A stretch of DNA of 50,018 bases. Source: Streptomyces alanosinicus (GTDB lineage Bacteria > Actinomycetota > Actinomycetes > Streptomycetales > Streptomycetaceae). A model generated the notes under the pieces. It had not been told where the DNA came from and made no database searches. It was given only the letters and a program-made list of their open reading frames with translations. The first letter of the stretch is position 1, and every line of letters begins with the position of its first letter. This document shows positions 23,823 through 31,009 of the stretch, one piece after another. The stretch covers positions 1-50,018 of the forward strand of contig NZ_BMVG01000049.1 in the NCBI RefSeq assembly GCF_014650595.1, in the 5' to 3' direction. The position numbers and the translations under genes are program-made.

Positions 23823-25079
23823 TCAGCGGACGCCGCGAGCGTGCGTGCCGCAGAACACCTCCTTGATGAGCTTCTGCGTCGCCTGCCCGAACTCCTTGGC
23901 CGTGTCGATCGCGGCGTCCCCGGCGGTGATCGAGGCGGTCAGGGTCTTACGTCCGTCGGGCGTGCTGATCATCAGCGCCCCATAACCTCCCGGGGCGCCT
24001 CCATTGTGGTGGACGAGGGTGCCGCCGCAGCCCGGGCCGACGTCCTGCACCCACAGTCCGAAGCCGTAGCCGAGCTTGCCATGCGGCGTGCGCATCTCGG
24101 CCAGCAGCTTGGCCGGCAGGAGCTTGCCGCCCAGCAGTGCGGAGACGAACGTGTGGAGATCCTGGGTGGTCGAGATCATGTCACCGGCGCCAGCCAGGAG
24201 GGAGAGGTTCTGGCGGGCGACGTCGACCACCTTCCACTGACCGGCGTCCTGGTAGCGGTAGTAGCCGTGGGCGTGCGGCCCGGGGAGCTCCGTCCGGCTG
24301 CCCGGCACGCTGGTGTCCCGCAGCCCGAGCGGCCGCAGGATCCGACGCCGCATCTCCTCGGCGTACGAGCGGCCGGTGACCTTCTCGACCAGCAGCAGCG
24401 CCAGCGTGTAGTTGGTGTTGGAGTAGCGCTGGTCCGTCCCCGGCGCGAACGGCGCCCGCTTGGACAACGCGAACCGCACGAGCTCCGCCGGCCGGTAGGT
24501 GCGGAACCGGTTGTCCATCCACTCCTTGCCCGCCGCGGGGATCCCCGGTACGAACGTCCCGTCGTCGTAGCGCTCACCGCCCGCGTAGTTGAACAACCCG
24601 CTGGTGTGCTGCAGCAGCATCCGCACCGTGATCCGACGGTCCAGCCCGAGCTCGGGCAGGTAGCCGGCCACCGGGGCGTCCAGCCCGATCTTGCCCTCGG
24701 CCACCAGTTGCAGCACCAGGGTCGCCGTGAAGGTCTTGGTGGTGCTGCCTATCCAGAACCGCCCGTCCGTCGGCGGCTTCGCGGCCTCGCCCAGTTTGCG
24801 CACCCCGGCGCTGCCGACCCACTCGCCCCGTTCATCGTGCACGCGCAGCTGCACCCCGGCGAAACCGGAAGCGACGATCTCCTGGATGGCCTTCTGTAAT
24901 TCCGGGTGTTCCTGCCGGGCAGCGGCCTTCGGCACGGTCACGCCACCGTCCCGGGGGGCCACCCCGCATGCGGCCACCCCGGCCAGCAGCGTGACCGCCA
25001 CCGCCGCGCCCCCCAGTCGCAGGGAGACCAGCGGCATCCGGGCCCTGTTGCTTCTGACGGTGTGAACGGACTCCCCCAT
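23823..25079 (-). CDS. serine hydrolase, class C beta-lactamase/DD-peptidase fold lipoprotein
   Basis: About 418 residues. ATG 25077-25079 is preferred over ATG 25083-25085 because AGGGA lies 6 bases upstream of it. A lipoprotein signal ends LLAGVAACG (lipobox LLAG...AAC). Active-site motifs are STTK (Ser-x-x-Lys), YSN in TDQRYSNTNY and HNGG near the end, the three boxes of Pfam Beta-lactamase proteins such as Streptomyces R61 DD-carboxypeptidase and EstB esterases. Likely tethered to the outer membrane face. It is first in an operon with MerR and GNAT genes. Confidence 0.9.
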   Translation of the reverse strand: MGESVHTVRSNRARMPLVSLRLGGAAVAVTLLAGVAACGVAPRDGGVTVPKAAARQEHPELQKAIQEIVASGFAGVQLRVHDERGEWVGSAGVRKLGEAAKPPTDGRFWIGSTTKTFTATLVLQLVAEGKIGLDAPVAGYLPELGLDRRITVRMLLQHTSGLFNYAGGERYDDGTFVPGIPAAGKEWMDNRFRTYRPAELVRFALSKRAPFAPGTDQRYSNTNYTLALLLVEKVTGRSYAEEMRRRILRPLGLRDTSVPGSRTELPGPHAHGYYRYQDAGQWKVVDVARQNLSLLAGAGDMISTTQDLHTFVSALLGGKLLPAKLLAEMRTPHGKLGYGFGLWVQDVGPGCGGTLVHHNGGAPGGYGALMISTPDGRKTLTASITAGDAAIDTAKEFGQATQKLIKEVFCGTHARGVR

Positions 25080-25178
25080 GGTCATTCCCTCATCTCACGA
25101 CGGTACGGATTCGGCGCAGCTCGAAAGCGCAACGGCTGCCCCGGCGGCCACCAGCCCCTTCGAGGCGGCCCTGCCACG

Positions 25179-25209
25179 AGTCTGGGCCCTGCCCCAAGGT
25201 CAGGGTCAA
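25179..25209 (-). promoter_or_regulatory. MerR-type promoter with palindrome in a 19-bp spacer
   Basis: On the minus strand a TTGACC -35 element (25204-25209) and a CAGACT -10-like element (25179-25184) are separated by 19 bp. An imperfect palindrome, CCCTGACC-TTG-GGGCAGGG (25187-25205), overlaps the -35 element and fills most of the spacer. Overlong spacers holding the operator are the hallmark of MerR-controlled promoters. It lies about 100 bp upstream of the serine hydrolase-MerR-GNAT operon. Confidence 0.6.
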
Positions 25210-25319
25210 CCCACGCCGGCCTTTCCGGCGAGGCGCGCTGCCGAGCCACGCACCGCGTCGAGGAGAAGAGCGAGGCCCCCACGCGGCGCAGTCAGTGGTG
25301 TCGGTGACGGACCGCCACT

Positions 25320-26729
25320 CTACGACCGACCGGCGAGCAGATCGCCGACCGCCGCAATGCCCTCGGTGATGGCCCGTTCCCCCACGTTGCCGAAGCCGAG
25401 GACGAGTTGGGCGGGCGCGTCGACGTGTGAGGCGCGGCAGCGGTTCATGCCGTAGAGACCGACCGACCGCTCGCGGGCGGCGGTGCTGAGGCGGTGCTCG
25501 TCGGCCCCGGTATGCAGGTGGGCGACAGCGTGGAAGCCGGCCGCGAGTCCGGTGACCGTCACCCCCGGGGCGTGCGCGGCCAGCGCGTCGAGCAGCGCGG
25601 CCCGGCGTGCCGCGTAGGTGGCCCGACTGCGGCGCAGGTGCCGGTCGAAGCGTCCGGACTCGATCAGCCGGGCCAGGGCCAACTGGTCCAGCGTGGGCGA
25701 GCCGCGGTCGCTCAACTGCTTCTGCTGGGCGACTGGTTCGGCGAGAGGGGGTGGGCACAGCAGCCAGCCGATGCGCAGGGCGGGGGCGAGTGACTTGCTG
25801 ACCGTGCCGATGGAGATCACCCGGTCGGGCGCGAGGCCCTGGAGGGCGCCGACCGGTTCACGGTCGTACCGGAACTCGGCGTCGTAGTCGTCCTCGATGA
25901 CGAACGCGTCGCGGCGGCGGGCCCACTCGATGAGAGCGAGCCGCCGCTCGGGGGCGAGGACCACGCCGGTCGGCCACTGGTGCGCGGGGGTGACCACGAC
26001 CGCGCGAGCCCCCGTCGCCGCGAGCGCACGCACGTCGACGCCGTGCTCGTCGACCGGCACCGGCACTGCGGAGAGGCCCGCCGCCGCGGCGGCCGCGGCA
26101 GTGGTGGCCGGTGAGCCGGGGTCCTCGAAGGCGACGCTGCGCACGCCGTCGTCCGCGAGGGCGCGCAGTGCGAGGCCGAGCCCCTGGGCGTAGCCGTTGC
26201 AGACGACGATGCGTTCCGGGTCGGCCGCGGCGGCCCGCACCCGGCGCAGGTAACCGGCCAGGACCTCGCGCAGTGCGGCACTGCCGCGCGGGTCGCCGTA
26301 GTCGAGCGCCGCGGTCGGCATGGCCCGGGCGGCCTCACGCGTCGCCCAGAGCCAGTCGTCGACCGGGAAGGAGCCCAGGTCCGGCACGCCCCAGCGGAAG
26401 TCGGCGACCAGCCGCGGTGCCTGCGCGGACGGGCACGCCAGGGCCGGCACTGCCACCGCCCCCGCCGCGACCCTGGTGGCGGAACCCCCACGGGTCACCA
26501 GGTAGCCCTCGGCCTGCAGTTGGGCGTAGCACTCCTGCACCAGGCCGCGTGAGAGCCCGAGTGTGCGGGCGAGTTCGCGGGAGGACGGGAGCCTTTCGCC
26601 GGCCTGCAGCCGCCCGGTGCGGATCGCGTCCCGCAGCCGGCACTCCAGTTGCGCGCGCAGGGGCAGGCCACCGGTGCGGTCGAGAACCAGCAGCAGCTCG
26701 GGCGAGGAACCGGCCCACTCCAGTGGCAT
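25320..26729 (-). CDS. MocR/PdxR-type GntR regulator with aminotransferase-like domain
   Basis: 469 residues from ATG 26727-26729. The N-terminal GntR winged helix is LRAQLECRLRDAIRTGRLQAGERLPSSRELARTLGLSRGLVQECYAQLQAEGYL. A fold-type I aminotransferase domain follows with VIEDDYDAEFRYDREPVGALQ and the PLP-lysine motif SIGTVSKSLAPALRIGWL. MocR proteins sense PLP or amino acids and usually control a neighbouring gene. Here the divergent MFS gene shares a perfect 9-bp dyad with it. Confidence 0.93.
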   Translation of the reverse strand: MPLEWAGSSPELLLVLDRTGGLPLRAQLECRLRDAIRTGRLQAGERLPSSRELARTLGLSRGLVQECYAQLQAEGYLVTRGGSATRVAAGAVAVPALACPSAQAPRLVADFRWGVPDLGSFPVDDWLWATREAARAMPTAALDYGDPRGSAALREVLAGYLRRVRAAAADPERIVVCNGYAQGLGLALRALADDGVRSVAFEDPGSPATTAAAAAAAGLSAVPVPVDEHGVDVRALAATGARAVVVTPAHQWPTGVVLAPERRLALIEWARRRDAFVIEDDYDAEFRYDREPVGALQGLAPDRVISIGTVSKSLAPALRIGWLLCPPPLAEPVAQQKQLSDRGSPTLDQLALARLIESGRFDRHLRRSRATYAARRAALLDALAAHAPGVTVTGLAAGFHAVAHLHTGADEHRLSTAARERSVGLYGMNRCRASHVDAPAQLVLGFGNVGERAITEGIAAVGDLLAGRS

Positions 26730-26732
26730 GGA

Positions 26733-26756
26733 ACTGGATCTTACGGGAGATCCAGT
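26733..26756. promoter_or_regulatory. 9-bp inverted repeat, candidate MocR operator
   Basis: ACTGGATCT (26733-26741) and AGATCCAGT (26748-26756) are perfect complements around a 6-base spacer in the 47-bp gap between the MocR-type regulator and the divergent MFS gene. A related half-site occurs just inside the regulator's start (CCACTCCAGTGG, 26716-26727). The short gap means bound protein would block both start regions. Confidence 0.65.
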
Positions 26757-26776
26757 CGGCCGTTTAGCGTCCTGCC

Positions 26777-27997
26777 ATGCCCGAGACCCTCGACTCCGCT
26801 TCCTCGTCTTTCGCGCCGCGACCGCCTCTGCTGACACGGCTGTTGCTGTTGCGCTTCGTTTCCATCCTCGGCGCATCGACCAGCTTCTACCTGCTGCTGT
26901 CGGTGGTCCCCCACTACGCCTCGACCGGCGGCGCGGGAGCCGGGGCAGGCGGCGCTGCCGGGCTGGCGACCGGCGCGCTGATGCTGGCGACCGTCGTCGG
27001 CGAGTTCGTGACGCCCCGCCTGGTCGACCGCTTCGGCTACCGCCTCGTCCTGGGCGCCGGGCTGGTCCTGCTGGGTGCTCCGGCCCTGGTCCTGACGCTC
27101 TCCCGGGACCTGTGGTGGATCGTCGCGGTCTGCCTGCTGCGTGGGCTGGGCTTCGCTTTCACGGTGGTCGCGGGCGGCGCGCTGACCGCGTCCCTCATCC
27201 CGGCCGAGCGTCGCGGGGAAGGGCTGGCGCTGGTCGGCATAGTGAGCGGGGTGCCCTCGTTGGCTGCCCTGCCGCTGGGGGTGTGGCTGGCCGCGCACAC
27301 CGGCTACGGGGTGGTCTGCACGATGGGGGCGGTGGCCGCCCTCGCGGCGATCGTCTCGGTGCCTGGCCTGCCCGACCGCGTCCGCGTCTCCGGCCGTGCC
27401 ATCGGCATCACCGAGGGCCTTCGCACAGCCCAACTGACCTGTCCTGCCGTGGTCTTCGCGGCCGTTGCCATGGCCGCCGGGATCGTCGTCACCTTCCTGC
27501 CGCTCGCGGTGCCGGCCTCGGCCACGGGCCTGGTCACCGTGGCGCTGTTCGTCCAGCCCGCGACGGCCACACTGGCCCGCTGGCTCGCGGGGCGGCACGG
27601 CGACCGGCGCGGTCCCGCCGGTCTGGTCCTTCCCGGCCTGCTGTTGTCGGCCTCCGGCACGCTGCTGATGGCACTGACCAGCAGCCCGGTCGCCGTCGTC
27701 ATCGCCGTCGGCGTGTTCGGATTCGGATTCGGGGTCACCCAGAACGCCACACTGACGCTGATGTACGCCCGCGTCCCAGCCGCCGGCTACGACACCGTCA
27801 GCGCGCTGTGGAACCTCGCCTACGACGCCGGCATGGGCGTCGGCGCCATCGCCTTCGGCTGGTTCTCGGCGGGAACCGGCTACCGCTGGGCCTTCGCCCT
27901 GACCGGCGCCGCAATGCTCACCGCCCTCGCCCCGGCCTGGCGCGATCGCCGCACCGTCAGGCCTGCCCTAGAGACCCCGGTCACGGAAACGCCGTGA
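26777..27997 (+). CDS. MFS transporter controlled by the divergent MocR regulator
   Basis: 406 residues from ATG 26777 with 11-12 hydrophobic segments. The helix 2-3 loop reads VTPRLVDRFGYRLVLGAG (the D-R-x-G-x-R type MFS motif A) and helix 4-5 has LLRGLGFAFTVVAGGALTASLIPAERRGEGLAL, typical of drug-exporter-like DHA1 members. The long Ala/Gly-rich loop after helix 1 (GAGAGAGG) is unusual. Likely an efflux pump or amino-acid exporter; the MocR partner suggests an amino-acid or amine-like substrate. Confidence 0.88.
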   Translation: MPETLDSASSSFAPRPPLLTRLLLLRFVSILGASTSFYLLLSVVPHYASTGGAGAGAGGAAGLATGALMLATVVGEFVTPRLVDRFGYRLVLGAGLVLLGAPALVLTLSRDLWWIVAVCLLRGLGFAFTVVAGGALTASLIPAERRGEGLALVGIVSGVPSLAALPLGVWLAAHTGYGVVCTMGAVAALAAIVSVPGLPDRVRVSGRAIGITEGLRTAQLTCPAVVFAAVAMAAGIVVTFLPLAVPASATGLVTVALFVQPATATLARWLAGRHGDRRGPAGLVLPGLLLSASGTLLMALTSSPVAVVIAVGVFGFGFGVTQNATLTLMYARVPAAGYDTVSALWNLAYDAGMGVGAIAFGWFSAGTGYRWAFALTGAAMLTALAPAWRDRRTVRPALETPVTETP

Positions 27998-28000
27998 CCG
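27978..28000. terminator. bidirectional hairpin terminator between convergent genes
   Basis: CGGTCACGG (27978-27986) and CCGTGACCG (27992-28000) form a perfect 9-bp stem with an AAACG loop, overlapping the MFS stop codon and 40 bp from the end of the convergent IF-1 gene. Confidence 0.75.
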
Positions 28001-28039
28001 AGGCTCTGGATCAGCTATCGCGGAAAGTGGCGACCGTCG

Positions 28040-28264
28040 CTAGTTCCGGTATCGGAACACGATCCGGCCGCGTGTCAGGTCATACGGCGGGAGTTCCACC
28101 AGCACCCGGTCCTCCAGCATGATTTTGATGTAGTTCTTGCGGATCTTCCCGCTGATGTGCGCGAGCACCCGGTGGCCGTTCTCAAGCTCCACGGTGAACA
28201 TGGCACTGCGCAGGCACTCGACGACCCTGCCCTCGACTTCGATGACATTCTTGTTCTTCGTCAT
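28040..28264 (-). CDS. infA: translation initiation factor IF-1, paralogue
   Basis: 74 residues from ATG 28262-28264, overlapping the GNAT stop as ATGA. The S1/OB fold is complete: NVIEVEGRVVECLRSAMFTVELENGHRVLAHISGKIRKNYIKIML followed by PYDLTRGRIVFRYRN. IF-1 binds the ribosomal A site with IF-2 and IF-3. Compared with the usual actinobacterial IF-1 (which I recall as starting MAKKQGAIEIEG), many positions differ, and this copy is not next to the rpmJ/rpsM ribosomal genes, so it is a second, divergent IF-1. Co-transcription with an acetyltransferase and a leader region suggests conditional expression. Confidence 0.92.
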   Translation of the reverse strand: MTKNKNVIEVEGRVVECLRSAMFTVELENGHRVLAHISGKIRKNYIKIMLEDRVLVELPPYDLTRGRIVFRYRN

Positions 28265-29052
28265 CGCACCAGCTCCAGGTTGCTGCTCATCTGCCGGGCG
28301 CCGATGCCCTCGAACAGCGCCGAGGCTGCTCGGTTGGACTCGTGGACCTCGGTCCAGGCCTCGGCGAACCCGGAGCGGTGCAGCGTCCCCAGCGCGTGGG
28401 CCAGCAGCGCCCGCGCGATGCCGCGGCGCTGCTCGTCGGCCCGGACCGCGACCAGCCCGATGCGCGGCCGTTTCACCGTCACCACCCGGATCAGGCCCAG
28501 GTAGCGGTCCGGCGCCGCGGCCACCGCGTACTTCGACGGGTCGACGATGGTGTCGCCTTCGGGTCGGCATATCACCTCCGCGGGCATCGACTGCCACCCG
28601 ACGGCCGCCTCGACCTCGTCACGGATCGCGCGGTCCACCGCCCGCAGCAGGCCCTCGTCCGCCTGGCCGGCGGGCACGATCGTCACGCCCGACGGCGGCA
28701 GGACTTCGTCCAGCCCGGTGACCCGCGGGTCCGTAGGCACGACGCACTCCCACTCGCGGCGCCGGATCGTGAAACCGGCCCGCCGCCAGCCGGCCGTCAG
28801 CTGTATGTCGGCTTCGTCGACCACCGTGTGCAGCGGCGCCGGCAGTTCCGCCAGCATCGCCTCGGCGAGCCGGTCGAAGGTGGTGTCGTGCCAGGCGTCG
28901 ATGCTGACGAACAGGCGTGCGTCCGGCCGGTGCTCGGCGTACCCGCGGCCGACCACCAGGTCGTCATGCAGTGCATGCCACTGCCCATCGGCGACGCGCG
29001 TGATCACCACCGCGTTCTTGCCCAGTCCAGATGTAAAAGGCTTTGTAGTCAT
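28261..29052 (-). CDS. GNAT-family acetyltransferase upstream of IF-1 paralogue
   Basis: 263 residues from ATG 29050-29052, ribosome site GGAAGGAG. The first 100 residues (MTTKPFTSGLGKNAVVITRV, HALHDDLVVGRGYAEHRPD) look like a second, degenerate GNAT half. The C-terminal half has the acetyl-CoA loop IGLVAVRADEQRRGIARALLAHAL and EVHESNRAASALFEGIGA. The gene overlaps the IF-1 start, so both proteins should be made together. Acetylation of a ribosome-related or antibiotic target is only a hypothesis from that context. The upstream leader contains competing hairpins around its ribosome site. Confidence 0.85.
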   Translation of the reverse strand: MTTKPFTSGLGKNAVVITRVADGQWHALHDDLVVGRGYAEHRPDARLFVSIDAWHDTTFDRLAEAMLAELPAPLHTVVDEADIQLTAGWRRAGFTIRRREWECVVPTDPRVTGLDEVLPPSGVTIVPAGQADEGLLRAVDRAIRDEVEAAVGWQSMPAEVICRPEGDTIVDPSKYAVAAAPDRYLGLIRVVTVKRPRIGLVAVRADEQRRGIARALLAHALGTLHRSGFAEAWTEVHESNRAASALFEGIGARQMSSNLELVR

Positions 29053-29058
29053 CGGAGT

Positions 29059-29095
29059 CTCCTTCCAGGAGTGCCTCGATCTCAGGCGCTCCTGG
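29059..29095 (-). promoter_or_regulatory. mutually exclusive hairpins at the GNAT ribosome site
   Basis: In the minus-strand transcript, CCAGGAG (29089-29095) can pair with CTCCTGG (29065-29071). The latter can instead pair through CTCCT with AGGAG (29059-29063), which is the ribosome site of the GNAT gene. The two structures exclude each other. The first segment begins 13 bases after the stop codon of a 17-residue leader peptide, the geometry of translational attenuators. Confidence 0.55.
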
Positions 29096-29107
29096 CGACA
29101 CCGAACG

Positions 29108-29161
29108 TCAGCCGCCGGACCGTGACGGGTTGAGGGAGCACCCACGGGTAACTGCGTTCAC
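29108..29161 (-). CDS. candidate leader peptide, 17 aa
   Basis: GTG 29159-29161 follows an exceptionally strong ribosome site GGAGGTGA (29167-29174) by 5 bases. The peptide VNAVTRGCSLNPSRSGG ends at 29108-29110, 55 bases before the GNAT start. With the downstream competing hairpins it could couple ribosome progress to GNAT/IF-1 translation. Expression is not shown. Confidence 0.45.
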   Translation of the reverse strand: MNAVTRGCSLNPSRSGG

Positions 29162-29166
29162 GGGGC

Positions 29167-29241
29167 TCACCTCCAAACGACGACTTCACGATCCGCTACG
29201 AAGGTAGAGCGGGACGCCGCCTCGCTCAAATCCTTTTCCAT
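29167..29241 (-). CDS. candidate short ORF, 24 aa, first in the leader
   Basis: ATG 29239-29241 to TGA 29167-29169. The peptide starts MEKDLSEAASRSTFV and ends VVVWR. Its stop overlaps the ribosome site of the next leader frame. Upstream ribosome complementarity is weak. Its acidic start and hydrophobic end are reminiscent of small signal or RiPP precursor peptides, but no modifying enzyme is adjacent, so a regulatory uORF is equally likely. Confidence 0.35.
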   Translation of the reverse strand: MEKDLSEAASRSTFVADREVVVWR

Positions 29242-29321
29242 GAGCTCGTAACACCTCGCGCGGATGTCAGCCAGCAGTCCCGTCCGGGTGCCGCCCGACT
29301 CCTCCCGCCGAGGACGCAGCT

Positions 29322-30014
29322 GTGGACGCCGTGGTGTTCGACGTGTTCGGTACGTTGACCGACTGGCGGACGAGCATCGCCGCTGAATTCGCCGAGACAG
29401 CCGGCCGGGCGAGGCTGGACGCCGACTGGACGGCGGTGACGGAGGCGTGGCGCAGGGCTTATCGGCCCGCGCTGCTGAAGGTGCTGGACGGCACGCTGCC
29501 CTGTCGAACCCTGGACGAGCTGCACCGGCTGATGCTGGACGAGGTCCTGGCCGCATTCGGCCTCACCGCGTTCATCGAGGGCGACCGTGCCGGCCTGGTG
29601 CAGGCATGGAGCCGTCTTCAGGCCTGGCCGGACGTGCCGTCGGGGCTCGCCGCGCTGCAGGCAACGCCCTTGATCACGGCGACGCTTTCCAACGGCTCCG
29701 TCGGTCTTCTCACCCGGCTGGCGAAGCGTGCCGGGCTGCGGTTCGACTGCGTCCTGTCGACCGAACAGGCCGCGACGTACAAGCCCGACCCCAGGGCGTA
29801 TCTGATGGCTGCCGAGCTGCTCGGTGTCCGTGCCGGGCGGCTGCTGATGGTGGCTTGCCACCCCGACGACCTCGAAGCCGCCGCCGGGGCCGGTCTGCGT
29901 ACTGCCTACATTCCACGCCCGGAATGGGGCCCTGACGCGCCCGCCGTCGCCCCTCCGGCCGGCGTCGACGTCGTGGTCCCCGATGTTCCGGCGCTCGCGC
30001 GGCTGCTGTCGTAG
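29322..30014 (+). CDS. HAD-superfamily hydrolase, haloacid dehalogenase type II-like
   Basis: 230 residues from GTG 29322 with GAGGA about 8 bases upstream. Motif I VVFDVFGTLTDWR carries the nucleophile Asp. Motif II is ITATLSNGS, motif III the Lys in ATYKPDPRAY, and motif IV MVACHPDDLEAAAGAGLRTAYIPRP. The DVFGTL(T/V)DWR start and SNGS are those of L-2-haloacid dehalogenases and relatives. True substrate may be a phosphate ester. It is divergent from the leader of the GNAT/IF-1 operon. Confidence 0.9.
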   Translation: MDAVVFDVFGTLTDWRTSIAAEFAETAGRARLDADWTAVTEAWRRAYRPALLKVLDGTLPCRTLDELHRLMLDEVLAAFGLTAFIEGDRAGLVQAWSRLQAWPDVPSGLAALQATPLITATLSNGSVGLLTRLAKRAGLRFDCVLSTEQAATYKPDPRAYLMAAELLGVRAGRLLMVACHPDDLEAAAGAGLRTAYIPRPEWGPDAPAVAPPAGVDVVVPDVPALARLLS

Positions 30015-30053
30015 CGGTGCGCAGAAAGCCCCGCTGTCCCTCACACGGTCGGC

Positions 30054-30282
30054 CGGGATTTCGAGCTGCGTCAGGCGGGATGTCGCTGTCTTCCGGTGCT
30101 CGACAGCGACGGCACGCTCACGTCGAACGTCGTCACGTTCGCCAACGGCACGTGCGACGACGAGGACGTGGTGTGGGCGGGCAACGAGGCGGTACTGCGG
30201 TCCCGTTACAAGGACGCCGCCTTCTTCTGGCGTGCCGACCTGAAGGTGGCCCCCGAGGAGTACACGCCCGCAGTCTCGGATC
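30054..30282 (+). pseudogene. fragment of glycyl-tRNA synthetase beta subunit (GlyS-like)
   Basis: One plus frame encodes RCLPVLDSDGTLTSNVVTFA, NGTCDDEDVVWAGNEAVL and RYKDAAFFWRADLKVAPEEY. These match the central part of GlyRS beta chains (HQRYF-x-V-x-DG...VANG...GNERVL-x-AR-x-DA-x-FFW-x-D). There is no start and the match ends near 30280, where an NRPS-like sequence begins. About 75 of roughly 700 residues remain. Actinobacteria usually use the single-chain GlyRS, so this is foreign or specialised-metabolism-linked debris. Confidence 0.65.
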
Positions 30283-30894
30283 GTGAGACGACGTCGGGTG
30301 CTGGCGGCCTGCGGTCACGGCTTCCAGGCGGGCGGCGACGTGATCCTCCCGTCGGCCTGCCGGGCGCTCCTGGACGGGCAGTTCAAGGGCAGCCTCTACA
30401 ACCTCTACGGCCCCGCCGAGATCACTACCGCCTGCACCGCGCACGAGGCGACCGCCGAGCACGCGCAGTCCGACGTCATCCCGATCGGGCTGCCTCTGGA
30501 CGGGGTGTCCGTGCGGGTGCTCTCGCCGGAGCTCGAACCGGTGGCCACCGGTGGCCACCGGTGAGATCGGCGAGCTGTTCGTCAGCGGCTCCGGTGTGGC
30601 CCGCGGCTACCAGGACCGCCCGGACCTGACCGACGAACGCTTCCTGACGCTGCCGGGCGAGGACGGCGGCATACGCGCGTACCGCACCGGCACCTGGTGC
30701 GGCAGCGTCCGGACGGCGTTCTGGTGTTCGTCGGCCGCGCCGACAACCAGGTGAAGATCCGCGGCTACCGGGTCGAGCCGGCAAGGTGGAACGGGGGCTG
30801 CGCCGCTACCCCGAGGTCCAGGAGGCCGTCGTGCTGCCGGAGGGCGAGGGCGCCGCCCGCTCCGGCGCCGCCATCTGCCCGGCGCCCGCGCGGT
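30283..30894 (+). pseudogene. decayed NRPS adenylation domain
   Basis: Pieces of a single adenylation domain lie in successive frames: SLYNLYGPAEITTACTAHEA (core A5), then GEIGELFVSGSGVARGYQDR (A6), RAYRTG (A7, Asp lost), and VFVGRADNQVKIRGYRVE (A8), then YPEVQEAVVLPEG. The first frame break is a 10-bp tandem duplication at 30541-30560. The second is a one-base loss in the RTGD motif near 30690. The third lies near 30786. The substrate-coding N-terminal half is missing. Not functional. Confidence 0.8.
30541..30560. repeat. 10-bp tandem duplication that breaks the adenylation domain
   Basis: GTGGCCACCG occurs twice in a row (30541-30550, 30551-30560). Removing one copy restores the frame EPVATGEIGEL across the A5-A6 junction, so the duplication is the frameshift event. 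Confidence 0.85.
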
Positions 30895-31009
30895 GACGAC
30901 GATCCTGGAGTCGGTGCGCGACCGCCGCGACGACTCCGTATGCGACCCGCCCCGCCGGTGACCGCGCCCGGCCACATCCGCCTTCCTACCCACTCGAGAA
31001 AGCGTGCGT

